From: Meconema thalassinum
Taxonomy: Eukaryota > Arthropoda > Insecta > Orthoptera > Tettigoniidae
Assembly: GCA_946902985.2 (NCBI GenBank)
Contig: OX336389.2
Location: 1,080,893,788-1,080,957,787 of the forward strand
Direction of reading: 5' to 3'
DNA length: 64,000 bases
Positions 21,500 through 32,854 of the stretch are shown piece by piece; within the stretch, counting starts at the first letter, position 1, and every line of letters starts with the position of its first letter. The notes under the pieces are model-generated. The model was given only the letters and a program-made list of their open reading frames with translations. It did not search any database and was not told where the DNA came from. The position numbers and the translations under genes are program-made.

Positions 21500-22560
21500 G
21501 TTATCCACTGTTCTTCTTAGCCTATTTTCATTTATGAAAAAATAAAAGCTTATGAGATCACCTTCTGTCCGTCTGTACGTGCGTTCGTGTGTGTGTATGT
21601 GTGTGTCCCAATAATAAAATCTAAACGGCCGAACCGATGTCAATGAAACTTGGTACGTACATACTACTACTTTGTCCAACTTCGACCATGCCTTTGAAAT
21701 TTCAATTCGTTTCGCCAATCCAACATGGCGGCCACGCGAAATATTTCACTGGCATTCTTTATCCCTGCAACAGTAGCATATATCACCCTGACATTTTTTA
21801 CGTACATAAACGGTACAACTAGAAGTTCACCTATCGAATTTTCAATAACCTGGTGATCACAAAACCAACATGACGACGACGCGAAATTTAAATGTTTACA
21901 TGGATTTTTCTCGACAATTTTCACCTGAGCGCTGTGAAAATTGGCACGGTTTATCTTTATAAAAACCTTAATATACTGACTTCTAATTATTGGAACTTAA
22001 AAATGGCAGCTGTGCATTTTTTTAAATCTAGTTTTTATTTCTCGTGTCCTAATCATGATATAGAAATGTAGGTTGGTATGATAAACTACCATTCGAGTAT
22101 TCATCTGATGGCATATGATTCTATAATCTACAGTATATATGAAACAATTCGACTTGGCGTTCATCTAATACATTCCACTGGTTCACAATATCTCCGAAAC
22201 TATTTACGCAATCAAACTGAATTTTTGTATGGTGATAGAACACTATTAACTAAGTAAAAATATTGATTTTTATAAAAGTTAAGTTAATTACAATTAGGAC
22301 TATAAGTCCCTTTAGCTGCTACTAACTGCCAGTACAATACATGTTTCTTTTATACATAGTCTTAAATTAACCCAATTAATTTAAATACTAAGTAAGTAAT
22401 ATATACAAATTTGTTTTAACCTACTGAATTAATATGAAATAAATATACAGTATTATGCTACAATTTTATCATATAAACTTGTACATCTTTTAATAATTAC
22501 TCAGATAATAGGAGTGGTTATGCAATTTCTGAACCTTGACACTCCTCTGCAGTACTTCGC
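21500..22560 (+). repeat. Periodic repeat family P1 (~146-bp units), copy 1
   Basis: Starts with a palindromic-looking 'agcctattttcatttatgaa' block, a GT-rich tract, then 'cggccgaaccgatgtcaatg'. Anchors of the form AACATGGCGGC or its variants start at 21725, 21870, 22003 and 22154, spaced 133-151 bp, each followed by a GCGAAAT-like block. No coding frame. The 3' part after ~22200 becomes too diverged to follow. Confidence 0.7.
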
Positions 22561-22574
22561 CCAGTCTTAAATTT

Positions 22575-23085
22575 TTAACCTATTTCCATTTTATGAAAAA
22601 ATAAGCTTATGAGATCACCTTTTGTCCGTGTGTGTGTGTATGTGTGTGTGTGTGTCCCTGTAAAAACTTTTAAACCAATGGAGCGATTTCAATGAAATTC
22701 GGTAAGGTCATAGTACTATTTTGGCCGACCCTGACCGTGCCCTTCAAATTGTATTACGCCTCACCAATCCGAAACTATTACTGATATCACCCTGAAATTT
22801 TCTACGGCGAAAACGGACACTACTAGAAGTTCACCTATGAGACTTTCAAAATTCTGGTAACTATAAAACCAACATGGCGTCCAAGCGAAGTTGAAACTTT
22901 TAAATAGGCATTTCTCACGATTTAACCATCCAAACGCAATGCACCTTGGTACAGAAAATGCTTATTCACACTGTAATGTAATGGCATCTAATTTAGTTCA
23001 ATTGTTAATTGTTTAAATTTACTCACTTGGCTTAGCTAGAGGTTTATTGGTTTTTTTTCCCCTGGCGATCTAGTCACGGAATCTC
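22575..23085 (+). repeat. Periodic repeat family P1, copy 2 (5' part)
   Basis: Repeats the family start ('cctatttccattttatgaa', GT tract, 'ggagcgatttcaatgaaatt') and has an anchor ATGGCGTCC at 22874. It breaks off where the unrelated segment 23086-23880 begins. Confidence 0.65.
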
Positions 23086-23880
23086 GTTGTATGAGTTCCC
23101 TTAATACGTGACTACCAGCGCGTCCACCATTTGTTAAGGATGTTTGATTGGTGCCTTAACCACCATTTAAAAGGGGTGTTGATTACTGGGCATCCTTGCA
23201 TCTACGGAGATTTACTAGGATGTCTTATGAAGAACTGCGGACCCATACTTACCAGACTTACCGGGAGAGCCTTAGCAAGCCAAATACCTGCGGGTCGTCT
23301 TCGGGTAATGCCTGACAGCATGGCGCAGCGGGAAATACTGGATCATAACCTAACTACAAACTAAGGGGGTGGGGTTTCACTATTAACTACGGGAAATGAA
23401 AAGATAGAGCCTTTGACTGTGAGAGAGGGATTTATTGTACTGATGGGTGGCACTTAGGTCTAGATGAAAGGGGGGATGATTGCTAAGGGAAAAAGGATCT
23501 GACAGACACAACAAGACTCACCCTACCACTGACGCTCGTCCTTCATGATGTCCGCGGCAGGGGACGGTGCCCCGCCGGTCTCTCGCAGCACTGACACTCG
23601 GCGTCGGTTCTCAGGATCCAGAAGTAAGGATAGGAGAGAGCCCAAGAGGCCCGCCGCGTGTGCGTCCTCTGTATTTGTAGACTTTTAAGTAGGTTGGCCA
23701 TGTCAGCGGTATGTGCGTTGTGTTGCAACTATTGCGTAAGTCTGCCGGCCTGCAGTACTTACGAATGTAGGTCGCTGTTGGCCTGCCAGGTCCGTATGTC
23801 CTACAGCTCAACTTATACCTTCCATTATAACTTCCATTTTCTAGGCATAGTTATAGACACAACCCTTATCGAGGGTTGAT
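23086..23880. other. GC-richer insertion of unknown type inside a P1 repeat
   Basis: Separates two parts of P1-type sequence. Starts near 'caccatttgttaaggatg'. It is richer in G and C than its surroundings and contains no convincing frame. A solo LTR is one possibility (TGTTAAGG... start) but I could not find a convincing matching end or target duplication. Confidence 0.35.
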
Positions 23881-24535
23881 GGCTGTACAATATCCTCAAA
23901 ATGGCGGCTGTGCGAAATATTTCACCGGCATTCTATATCACTGAAACTATTAGACTACAGATATCAGCCTGAAATTTTGTACGGTGATAAAGGCCGCTAC
24001 GACATGGTCATATATGTAAGTCCAAATACCTGTAAAGTCCAAAACGAACATGGACCCAAAGGGAAGTTGAAACATTTTAATAGACTTTTCTCGCGATTTG
24101 ACCATCTGAGCGCAGTGAAATATGGTACAGTAAATGTTTATACATATTGTAATGCACTGGCATCCAATTTAGTTCAATTGTTTACATTACGGTACATGTT
24201 TATACTAATGTTAATCCACTGACATCTAATTTATTTGACTTGTTTTCGTAACCACAAGATGGCAGCTGTGGGAAATATTGAAAACTCGTTCTTACTTCTT
24301 GTGTCCTAATCATGCGATTGAAGTTTGAATACTACACGTACACAATAATCTTCATGTAATAGTTTATAACCCTAAGACCGACATATATAAAAACCAACAT
24401 GCCGAACATCTGAAATATTTAGACGGTTCTCAATATCTACGAATCTATTACAGCAATCAAACTAAAATTTTATATGTTGATAGAGGCAATAAACATATAT
24501 GCGATATATTAGTTCTTCACGGAACTACAAGTTGT
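23881..24535 (+). repeat. Periodic repeat family P1, copy 2 (3' part) or copy 3
   Basis: Anchors at 23901 (AAAATGGCGGC), 24050, 24259 (AAGATGGCAGC) and 24399, spaced 149, 209 and 140 bp; the 209-bp interval looks like one unit plus a ~63-bp insertion. It ends with 'ttcttcacggaactacaagt', the family terminus. Confidence 0.65.
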
Positions 24536-24551
24536 ATATGCGACTTTCCAA

Positions 24552-24597
24552 ATCCTGAGAAACAAAACAAAAAAAAACAAAAAAAAACAAAAAAACA
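24552..24597. repeat. A-rich low-complexity tract
   Basis: Runs of A interrupted by single C residues at about 10-base intervals. Confidence 0.85.
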
Positions 24598-24599
24598 TG

Positions 24600-24992
24600 A
24601 TGTCCAGTATTTTGCTATATTTCAAATTTTATTCCTAGCGATTTAATCACCTTAGAACAGTGATGCTAAGAATATAGAATCTTTATTTAGAACTTAGTAT
24701 AGAGATATCTCATGGTCAATTATTTAAGAAAAGTTATGATGGTATCAGTTCAAAATTTCAAAACTTCCTTTTTATTTCACGTAGCCTACCCTATTCAAGC
24801 GATTAAAGAGAGGATTCGTATGATAGATTATTATAATAATCATAATCTAATGGCACTAAGTTCTGTGGCTTACAATTCGTTAATCATAAAAGCCATGCAT
24901 TAGATTTTTCATAAATTAAACTCTCATGATGCATTACAGAAAGATGTATTCTCGCGGGAGGAGAATACTGGCCGTTATATTGTCTAGCACAT
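24600..24992. other. Unassigned AT-rich DNA, probably degraded P1 sequence
   Basis: Phrases like 'tcctagcgatttaatcacc' and 'ttattataataatcataatc' resemble P1 interiors; too diverged to delimit. Confidence 0.35.
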
Positions 24993-25003
24993 ACCTTTCT
25001 AAT

Positions 25004-25245
25004 AATAATTTAATAATGAAGCCACTGGCCATGTACTTTTCTTTTCAGGACGGGTCAGGGAAAGGGTATTCGAAGGAAATCGGCCGTGGACCTGTTGAAA
25101 GGAACCGTCCTGGCATTTGGCTGGTGGTGAAAATGGGAAACCACGAAAACCATTTTCAGGATGGCTGAGGTGGAATTCAAACCCACGCTCTCCCGATACC
25201 AGCGAGGGACGAGGTAGTGCTTTAGCGCTCTCGACCACCGCGGCC
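25004..25245 (-). mobile_element. SINE family D, near full length, 11-bp TSD
   Basis: ACCTTTCTAAT flanks it exactly (24993-25003 and 25246-25256). On the minus strand it opens GGCCGCGGTGGTCGAGAG, a box A, and has a B box GGGTTTGAATTCC about 60 bases later; the long interval with an extra stem resembles a class II (Ser/Leu-type) tRNA. The 3' end is AT-rich. Confidence 0.85.
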
Positions 25246-25256
25246 ACCTTTCTAAT

Positions 25257-26120
25257 GCAATGGTGTTGATGGGGACATAGCTCGTGTATCAAAAACTATT
25301 TAGTATACATCACTTGGGAAATCCCTTTAATAGCCGGGGGAATTTTTAGTGGAAAAGACCAGTAGGATATATGAAAATAGGCGATTTAGTTCTTCACGAA
25401 ACTACTTGTTTCTTTTAGAGGAAGGAAGCTTGCAATTTAACGTGACCATTAATCTCGTTTCTTTTAGAGACACAGTCTATTCCTAGCACAAAATTTCCTA
25501 CTACGATACTGCGCTAAGGTAATGATCGGCAAGCGATTGAAGTCCGAGAGGAAGATAATCGAGCATACAAATCTATAAGTTTCGTAAATTAACCAGTTAT
25601 CGTTGGGTGCTACTACTATTAATTAAATAAATGGACGAATGAATAAATTAGTGAGTAATTTATAAATAAATAAATAAATAAATGAATAAATAAATAAATT
25701 AATGAATGAATAAATTAATAGACAAATAAAAGATTCAATAAACGTATACATAAATTGCATATCAACGAAAAATGGCATGATTCATCATTTGAAATATGGC
25801 ATCATCCATATCTAGAGTCAGAACAGTCTGATCACCAGAAAACAACAAGGGATTCACTCTAACATGATGTGCTGCCACACCCAAGATTTTACACTGATTA
25901 TTGAAATAGCTTCCAAGTACGATAATAATGAATTTAAAAATAAATAAATAAATAAATAACTTGTTAAAATCCTTCACAGTTTTTATCGGTATACTGTTGT
26001 CTCATTATCCGTTCTAAGAAACTATCGTTAACATACACTCCCTCTCCAAATGTAGCTCGAGTAGCTGCGTGGGCACACAATAATAAGCCATCTCTGAACC
26101 AACAAACACTAAGTTGAGAT
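25257..26120. other. Degraded P1-like sequence and A-rich tetranucleotide repeat
   Basis: 'ttcttcacgaaactacttgt' near 25391 matches the P1 terminus. A (AAAT)n-like microsatellite occupies about 25618-25735. The rest is AT-rich with no recognised feature. Confidence 0.45.
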
Positions 26121-26124
26121 ATGG

Positions 26125-26980
26125 ACTCTAAGCCTGTTTTCATCTATGGAAAAATAGGCTTTTGAGATCTCCTTTTGTCCGTGTGTGTGTGTGTGTGTGC
26201 GTACGCGGGTGTGTCTGTGTGTGTGAATGCCCCCCCCCCCCCCTAATAAAAGCTATACAGCCGGAGCGATTTCAATGAAACTTGGTAAGGACATTGTACT
26301 ATTTTGTCCGACCCCGACCGTGCCTTTAAATGTTATTATGTCTCACCAATCAAACATGGCGGCTTTGCGAAATATTTCACCAGTATTCTATATCCCCGAA
26401 ACTATTACCGATATCACTCTGAAATTTTGTAAGGCGATTAAGAGCACTACTAGAGGTTTGCCTATGTGACTTTCAAAAACCCTTTAAGTACAAAACTAAC
26501 ATGGCGGCCAAGCGAATTCTAAACTTGTAAATAGACGTTTCTCCCGATTTAACCATCCGAGCGCAATGAAACATGGTAAAGCACATGTTCATGCACATTG
26601 TAATGCACTGACATCTAGTATAGTTCAATTGTTTACATAAAAGAAAGATGGCGGGTGTGCGAAATTTTAAGTCTATGATTTTATTTCTTATGTCCTAATC
26701 ATGCAATCGAAGTAAACGTTTGAATAAATACTCTACACAATACTCGTCATCAATAGTACATAACTCTATAGCCTACATATACAAATCAAGCATGGCGACC
26801 ATCCGAAATATTAAGACGGTTCTTAATATCTACTAATCTATAAGAGCAATCAAACTGAAACTTTGTATGTTGATAAAGGCTATTAACATAAGTTTACCTA
26901 CGGGACTTTCAACAACCTGGTGAGCACAAATCCAACATGGCGGCGACGCGAAATTTAAATAATGACATTATGGGGTTTGA
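26125..26980 (+). repeat. Periodic repeat family P1, best-preserved copy
   Basis: Opens with 'cctgttttcatctatggaaa', then a GT tract (26180-26225), a C14 run (26229-26242), then 'cggagcgatttcaatgaaac'. Five ATGGCGG-type anchors have their ATG at 26356, 26501, 26648, 26792 and 26937: spacings 145, 147, 144 and 145. Each anchor is preceded by a purine-rich AA(C/G) and followed by a GCGAA(A/T)-like block. Non-coding in all frames. Confidence 0.8.
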
Positions 26981-26984
26981 CGCC

Positions 26985-28102
26985 ATTTTTAGCCTACTTT
27001 TCACATTTTGCAAAAATGAGGAAAAAGTAGACTTATGAGATCGGGCAAATGTGTGTCTGTCTGTCTGGCTGGCTGTGTGTGTGTTCGCCCCTATCAACTC
27101 CTAAACGGCTGCAGCAATCGAAACAAAATTTGGTAGGAGTAAAGATCTATACCTGTATACCTCACGGCCATATTTGAAAATGATGTCAGTGCTACCAACT
27201 GCTGAAAAATCGCAATTAAAATTTGAGCTCCATGTTGGATATCATGGAAGGTATGAATGGGAGCTATTTCAAAATTGGCACACGTATAGATAATAATATT
27301 GCAGTTTATTTTCCAGAAGGCCATAGATGGCAGTGTTGCCAAAATGATTATAAGCCTGCTGATAGGTCAAAATTTTAAATGCATATAACTTCTACACTAT
27401 CAATTGGATTTCAACCAAATTTCGTATGTGGTATGTGTACATAAACAGATATGACTGAGCGTATTCTTAAGAGCCACCAGGGCTGCCAACTGTTATTACA
27501 TGCTCTCATTTTTTAAAAAAATTCAAATACCCATATATCAGAAAGTATGCAAGCCGACAGCTTTAAACTATGCACACGTATAGTACCTGACATTCTATAT
27601 TAATTTGGAGTAACTTATATACGTAAGTGCTACCAACATGATTCTAAGCCTGCTGATAGGTCCAATTTTAAAATGCATGTAGCTTCTATACTAACCAATG
27701 GATTTCATTTAAAATTGACACAACAATAGATCATATTATTTCAGATTATTTCTGACCAATACATGTATGTCATTGTTGCCAACATGATTTTACGTGCGCT
27801 GTTAGATCCAATGTTTAACTGCATGTAACGTCCATGCTATCCATTGGACTTCAACCAAATTGTGTATTCTGTACCTTAAGAGATGGAACTAAGAATATAT
27901 TCAGTCACCAGGGCTGCCAACTGTAGTTCTCTATTAGGCTACATTATGCCAGGTATACAGTATTTCGAACTAATTAGAAATTTCGATATTGCCAACTTAA
28001 TTTCGGCATTATTCTAGATAGATCCGTATAGATTAATCATTGGCATGCATCTTAAATTTCAAGAAAAGTAGGCTCTTTAGTTCGTCACGGAACTTCTTGT
28101 TC
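26985..28102 (+). repeat. Periodic repeat family P2 (~146-bp units)
   Basis: Starts 'tagcctacttttcacatttt', then GTCT/GGCT-rich tract and 'cggctgcagcaatcgaaaca', parallel to P1. Anchors of the form GCTACCAAC or GCTGCCAAC recur near 27199, 27344, 27491, 27638, 27784 and 27921, spacing 137-147. Ends 'ttcgtcacggaacttcttgt', close to the P1 end. An inverted relative is at 59143-60500. Confidence 0.75.
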
Positions 28103-28205
28103 AGTGTTGCATTAGTAAACAAAAGTTTGGTGCTTTTCAGTCGGTCAACGTGAATGTACTCAAAAGAGTTGGGTTATACCCTAATCCTGAAAAAAAAATA
28201 CTTGA
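28103..28205 (-). mobile_element. 3' fragment of the hammerhead-bearing family
   Basis: On the plus strand: 'cagtgttgcattagtaaaca', 'gtgcttttcagtcggtcaac', 'ggttataccctaatcctgaa'. These match the outer left arm of the palindrome at 3150-3240. The ribozyme part is absent, as is the extreme 3' end; it abuts the P2 terminus. Confidence 0.7.
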
Positions 28206-29431
28206 AATTAATAAATCTAGCTATCAGAAATGCCTGACCCACTCAGTTATTCATTTACACTCTTTAAATTCAACTTCATTAACTCTCATCATAGTAAAAT
28301 TGTATTTATACTTGTTTTCCCTTTCAAATACCATGAATTGATATCATCTAAATATGTAGGCCTACACTTTGATACATTAATGCTTTGGTTTTAGAGTGCT
28401 AATCATCACTGCTCATGTTATTAAATCCTTTTCTTTAAGAATATAATTCACCTGTTTGTCACATTCTGCTGTCTATTAATTTAGGAAATCATCATGTGTC
28501 AAGGTATCCAATACAACAACGATAAGAAGATTTTATAGGATTAAATCGTTTAAAGCATCGTTTTCATTCTTTCTATATTTTACTATCACAATATCAGCTG
28601 TTTTATAGATCTTCAATCATTGACTATTTCTTCAAATTATATCAATTTTTTATTAAAACACTCTCAGATAGTCATTGTCCAAATTGGTAATATTTTGCCG
28701 GAGCTCTCGAAATCACTTTCGGACTTATCGTGGCCTTCACCCGTCAAATCGAACTCCCGTACTCTTATAGGACATCTATGCGCGTGGACCTGTTCTCTTG
28801 GGAGTCAAAATAGAAGCCTTTGTCTCATCTCGCTCTAAAAGTTAATTGATGTTCCATTGGCGTTCATTCAAATTATTTAGGTGACAAGGTTCCCGCTTTA
28901 TTTCATTAAGAAAAATACATTATTGCTCCATTTTTCTCCTCAAGATATGCCGAGTATGTCCTCTTCACGACTTGTAGTTGTAATTATTCAGACTGGTCTA
29001 ATTAGCGACAAAACCTAATTATGCAATTGCTTAAAGTTGATGACGTAAAATACGGGCTTCTGCCCATGAGCCAAGCACGCTTCTAAAAATTCTAACTCTG
29101 ATGTTTATTTTAACGTTTTATCCTTTGTTGGCGGCACGCTCTTAATTCTTTAATTCCTTTGGTTTGCGCGGCCCCTGTTATGGCTTGAGTTTTCAATTGG
29201 GAGGAAAAATATCACAACTAAATAAAGTTGTCCTCACGACCTGTCAATCACCTCGCATCACGCAGATAACAAAGTTCCGGCAAAGAGGTCTCCCTGCAAT
29301 CTCGTGGCTTGAAACAAATTCAGATTCAGACTCAATTTAAAATATCCAATTAAATAGACATCATATTTATGGGATCAGTACTTAAATTAAAACCACAGTC
29401 ATGTCCTACCTAAATCTTAGCCCTCATATAA
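28206..29431. other. Unassigned AT-rich DNA up to the LTR insertion
   Basis: No repeat or RNA recognised. Open stretches at 28150-28341 and 28620-28838 have no family signature or splice framing. The last four bases (ATAA) are the left TSD of the next element. Confidence 0.5.
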
Positions 29432-32244
29432 TGAACCCTTAATAAGCTACGCATATTAATGATTCTAATTATTCATTTCATTATATTCTGATTTTACTGC
29501 CAGAATCATACAGGAAGGCCAGACTGGATTGCGAAATATCAAGCTTATGTGGAGACAGTACGTTTGAACGTGCCCAGTCCTGAAACAAAGGAGTGACGAG
29601 ATCGGAATGTTAGACAGACACTTTATCAGACAAAGGTGTGTTGGGGTCCTGACTCATTTCAGACCGTAATTTCTTTGTCACCCTAGCGTTACGAGTAAGA
29701 TAGTTGCTGGATGAGAGAGACGAGAGGAACTTTCAACCAATCATAGGACAGAGGCTTCTGTTCTAAACTGCGATATTGACGTCATGAACTACCAATCAGA
29801 GAGGGTCACCAATTTTAGCGCCAAGGGAGCGTCTGACGCCGGCTTGAAGTTGAAAGCGGGAAAGATTGGATTAACGAAATCTATGATCGATTCCAGAGCA
29901 CGATAGCCCCATTGTGACCTGTATAATTTTTCAAACTGTTTGATACCTGTTGCATGCCAACAGTCGCATTATTATAGAAGTTAGTGATAGATTTCCCTCT
30001 CCCTCCGTCTTTTTGCCAAATTCACATAAATACTGTCGTCTGAGTGACGAGGAGGTTGATTCTTGGTGACACCGTGAGGTGATCACTTATTCTTTTCCAT
30101 ACCGTGAAGATATACTGTGTTAAATTTATCAGAGAGGGTCATTATTGAAAATATTAGAATAAAGTTGTGTGCGCACAGCTGAGTGTGAAATTTGTGAATC
30201 GGTAAGATTTTAGTAGTCTCCCACGACTACAACTAGTAGGGAAAGTCTACGTTTAATTTTGCACTAGACAAATGGTGAATAAAGTAACTATTGGCAAAAT
30301 TTAGATAGAAAATTACGTGTGACTATAAATAACATTTTATTTTTTATTTTTATTCAACGTCAAGATGGAACTCCAGATCCAGAGGAAGACATCGAACCAA
30401 CGTTTCTACGGCTCCATGTGGTCTGAGATGAGCTAAACACTTTGGACAGAGAATGTCAGGCAATGTTCGATGAGACGACGCAGAAAGAGGAATAAGTACT
30501 AAATAATTTAATTATTTGACAAACTGGTTATGGTTTTGTGGGAACATATTATTTTGTGTAAATATTTTATTTTATTTTTGTCTTCGTGTTTTATTGTAGT
30601 TGGTTTGTGGTACTGACACACTTTAGTTTAGTTCATGAGCAACGTGGCATGTATTCTATCTTTGTGAAGATTTTTTTTGTTGATGTCAAGTACACGGGGC
30701 AAGCGTACTCATAGTGCGCTTCGCTACCGTAAAATGCGCGGCTAAGCGACACAAATTGGGAACCGATATCATAACAGAAGCGAAACTGAATTAACTAGAG
30801 TAGATAATAGATTTGGTGGGAAATCTTTTTATTGTATAGATTTTTATTGTTACACAGGCTTGTGTGTTAATTGCCGTTTGTTGCATTTTTGTTAAGTGAG
30901 GGGTCATATGCCCAAGGACTTTATTTGTTGATGAAGTTTCCCTTTTAGTGTCTTGGTACACAAAATCTATGATATTTGATTGGAGTGTCGGCCCGTGGTA
31001 GATTTGTGTTGTGTTCTGCCCTAAATGCTTTGTTGAGTCTGCAAATTTGTGTTTTATGGGATAGGAGTTTTCGGGAACCTTGGTTCTGTCTGAAGCTATT
31101 GTCCAGGATAAGCATTTAATCCTTGCGAGGAAAATGTTGGAATCCCCTTCTACGATGTCTTGCAATTCTTTGGAATTGACAAGAAGTGTGTGAATTTATC
31201 TGTCGCGATTAACAGGTGGCGGAACGGGGCTGTCTAGTCTCTTGTTATAAATAGCATGACTCAAAGCTTCGACAAGGAGGGCTGGTTTTGAACACAGACG
31301 CTAATGAGTGGTAAGTGAAGGTATTTCTACGCGGCGCACTCCATCAGATAAGGAGCAAGCTGTGCTCATTAGTATTCACGGACCAGGCCTCCGTTCTTCG
31401 TTAATGTTTATCTTATATTAAAATAAAGCCTGTTTAATGATAAAAGAATTGTAATCGGTAAATGGGCGCTGTTCGCGTTTGATTGATCGAGTCCCAGCGT
31501 GTTAGCTTATTCATGCTTTTATTTCATGTAAATATCATCGGATTTTGGCATCTTATTTCTTGTTTAATTATTGTCATGTTCTTTGACCTCGGGTGGTCTC
31601 GATGTTCGGCCACGTTGTTGTCATGTATATGTTGAGCAATTGAGCCATTGGGCAAGCTTTTGTTTTGCTGGGAGTTTCCTGACTCACTGCGATCTCGATG
31701 GAGATCGATTAGTTTATAAATTTTAAATGGTTGCGTGTGTCAGTAAAATTTTAATTGTTGGTAAGATATTCTTCGAGTGTGTCCCATAAAGCCATAATAA
31801 TGGTTTGCAGTATGGGGGTTTGCAAGCATATTGGCTGTTCCATCTGTGAGCAAATCTCCATCAAAAGTACTTATTTCTTCTCTAGCGTAGTTATACGCGT
31901 GCATACATATTAATCAGACAAGTGGAATTTTGATCCACAATTTTAATTCTTTGGAGTGGACCTTTCTAGGCCACTCAGATCTGTGTAAATTATTGTACTG
32001 TGGGAGTAAAGTTCAGGGTGGACTTTCTTTATATTATATTTTATGTTTTGTTGTTTTTATTCAGTTATTAAATGGTGGTAATTTTATTTGTTTTTCACTC
32101 ATTTCTTAGTTTATAGTTTTGCATATGGTCCTTGTATTTGTAAGCAGCCGTCTGGTATTTGAGCTCTAGTGAAAGCATATCCGGACTGAACGCTCCCCGA
32201 AGTTTGATTCTCGTATATACGACGCTGTTATATACAAGGGCACA
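29432..32244 (+). repeat. 5' LTR of the gag-only element
   Basis: 2813 bp; TG...CA ends. U3 contains two CCAAT boxes and a TGACGTCA (CRE-like) site. AATAAA signals occur near 30161 and 30277. A minus-strand open stretch (30791-31165) has no ATG start and no recognisable product. Confidence 0.95.
29737..29796 (+). promoter_or_regulatory. CCAAT - CRE - CCAAT cluster in the 5' LTR
   Basis: CCAAT at 29737-29741, palindromic TGACGTCA at 29777-29784, CCAAT at 29792-29796. The same cluster is in the 3' LTR at 36200-36259. These are binding-site types for NF-Y and CREB/ATF family proteins; use as a promoter here is inferred from position and arrangement. Confidence 0.55.
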
Positions 32245-32854
32245 TAGGCAACGCTGGCATTACCCTACGTGGGGCATTTCACTGTTTTAGGCTTTTCTAG
32301 CGCATTTTTTGATAAACTGACACGCCACAAGTGAAGGTGAAATGTGACAGTATTTGAATCACCGAATGTGATAATTTTAAGTAACGTAGTTATGGCGATG
32401 GTATTACCGCCAAGTGAATGAATTTATACAGTAAAATCAGGAGTTGCAATATAAAATACAGTACACGTTTTTGTTTCTTGCATTAATTGTAAAGATAATA
32501 TCGTGAGACTGGGCGCCCATATTAATGATAAAAATTAGCTTTGCATAGAAAGACAACTCCATGAATGTAATAGGAAGGCGTGTAGCTTTTCCAAGGCAAT
32601 TAATACTTGATTAATTAGTCTGTTCTTGTAGCGTTTTGTAGGGCTAGCATTTAATAACTGAATGTGTGGGTTAAGTTTTAAATTATGTAAAATGAAGGAT
32701 ACTCAGGGATGCTATTGGATTAATGGGATTGTGTTTATAAATTTAAACGAACTGAGTATGTGTAAATTGATATAAATGTGTGTTAATATGTATGCACGTA
32801 TCGGAGAACATCGCCAATTGGCATTTTCTCTATTTTCTCAAGTGTATTGTGGTG
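32245..32854 (+). other. 5' leader of the gag-only element
   Basis: Non-coding. Nine bases inside the LTR the sequence reads TGGCATTACCCTACGTGG, beginning with TGG as expected for a tRNA primer-binding site. It differs from that of the gypsy-type element. No frame of note before gag. Confidence 0.5.

Noticed and set aside
30791..31165. A 124-codon minus-strand open stretch in each LTR of the gag-only element (also 37254-37628).
   Set aside because: No ATG start, no recognisable motif, and its presence in both copies is explained by LTR identity, not selection.
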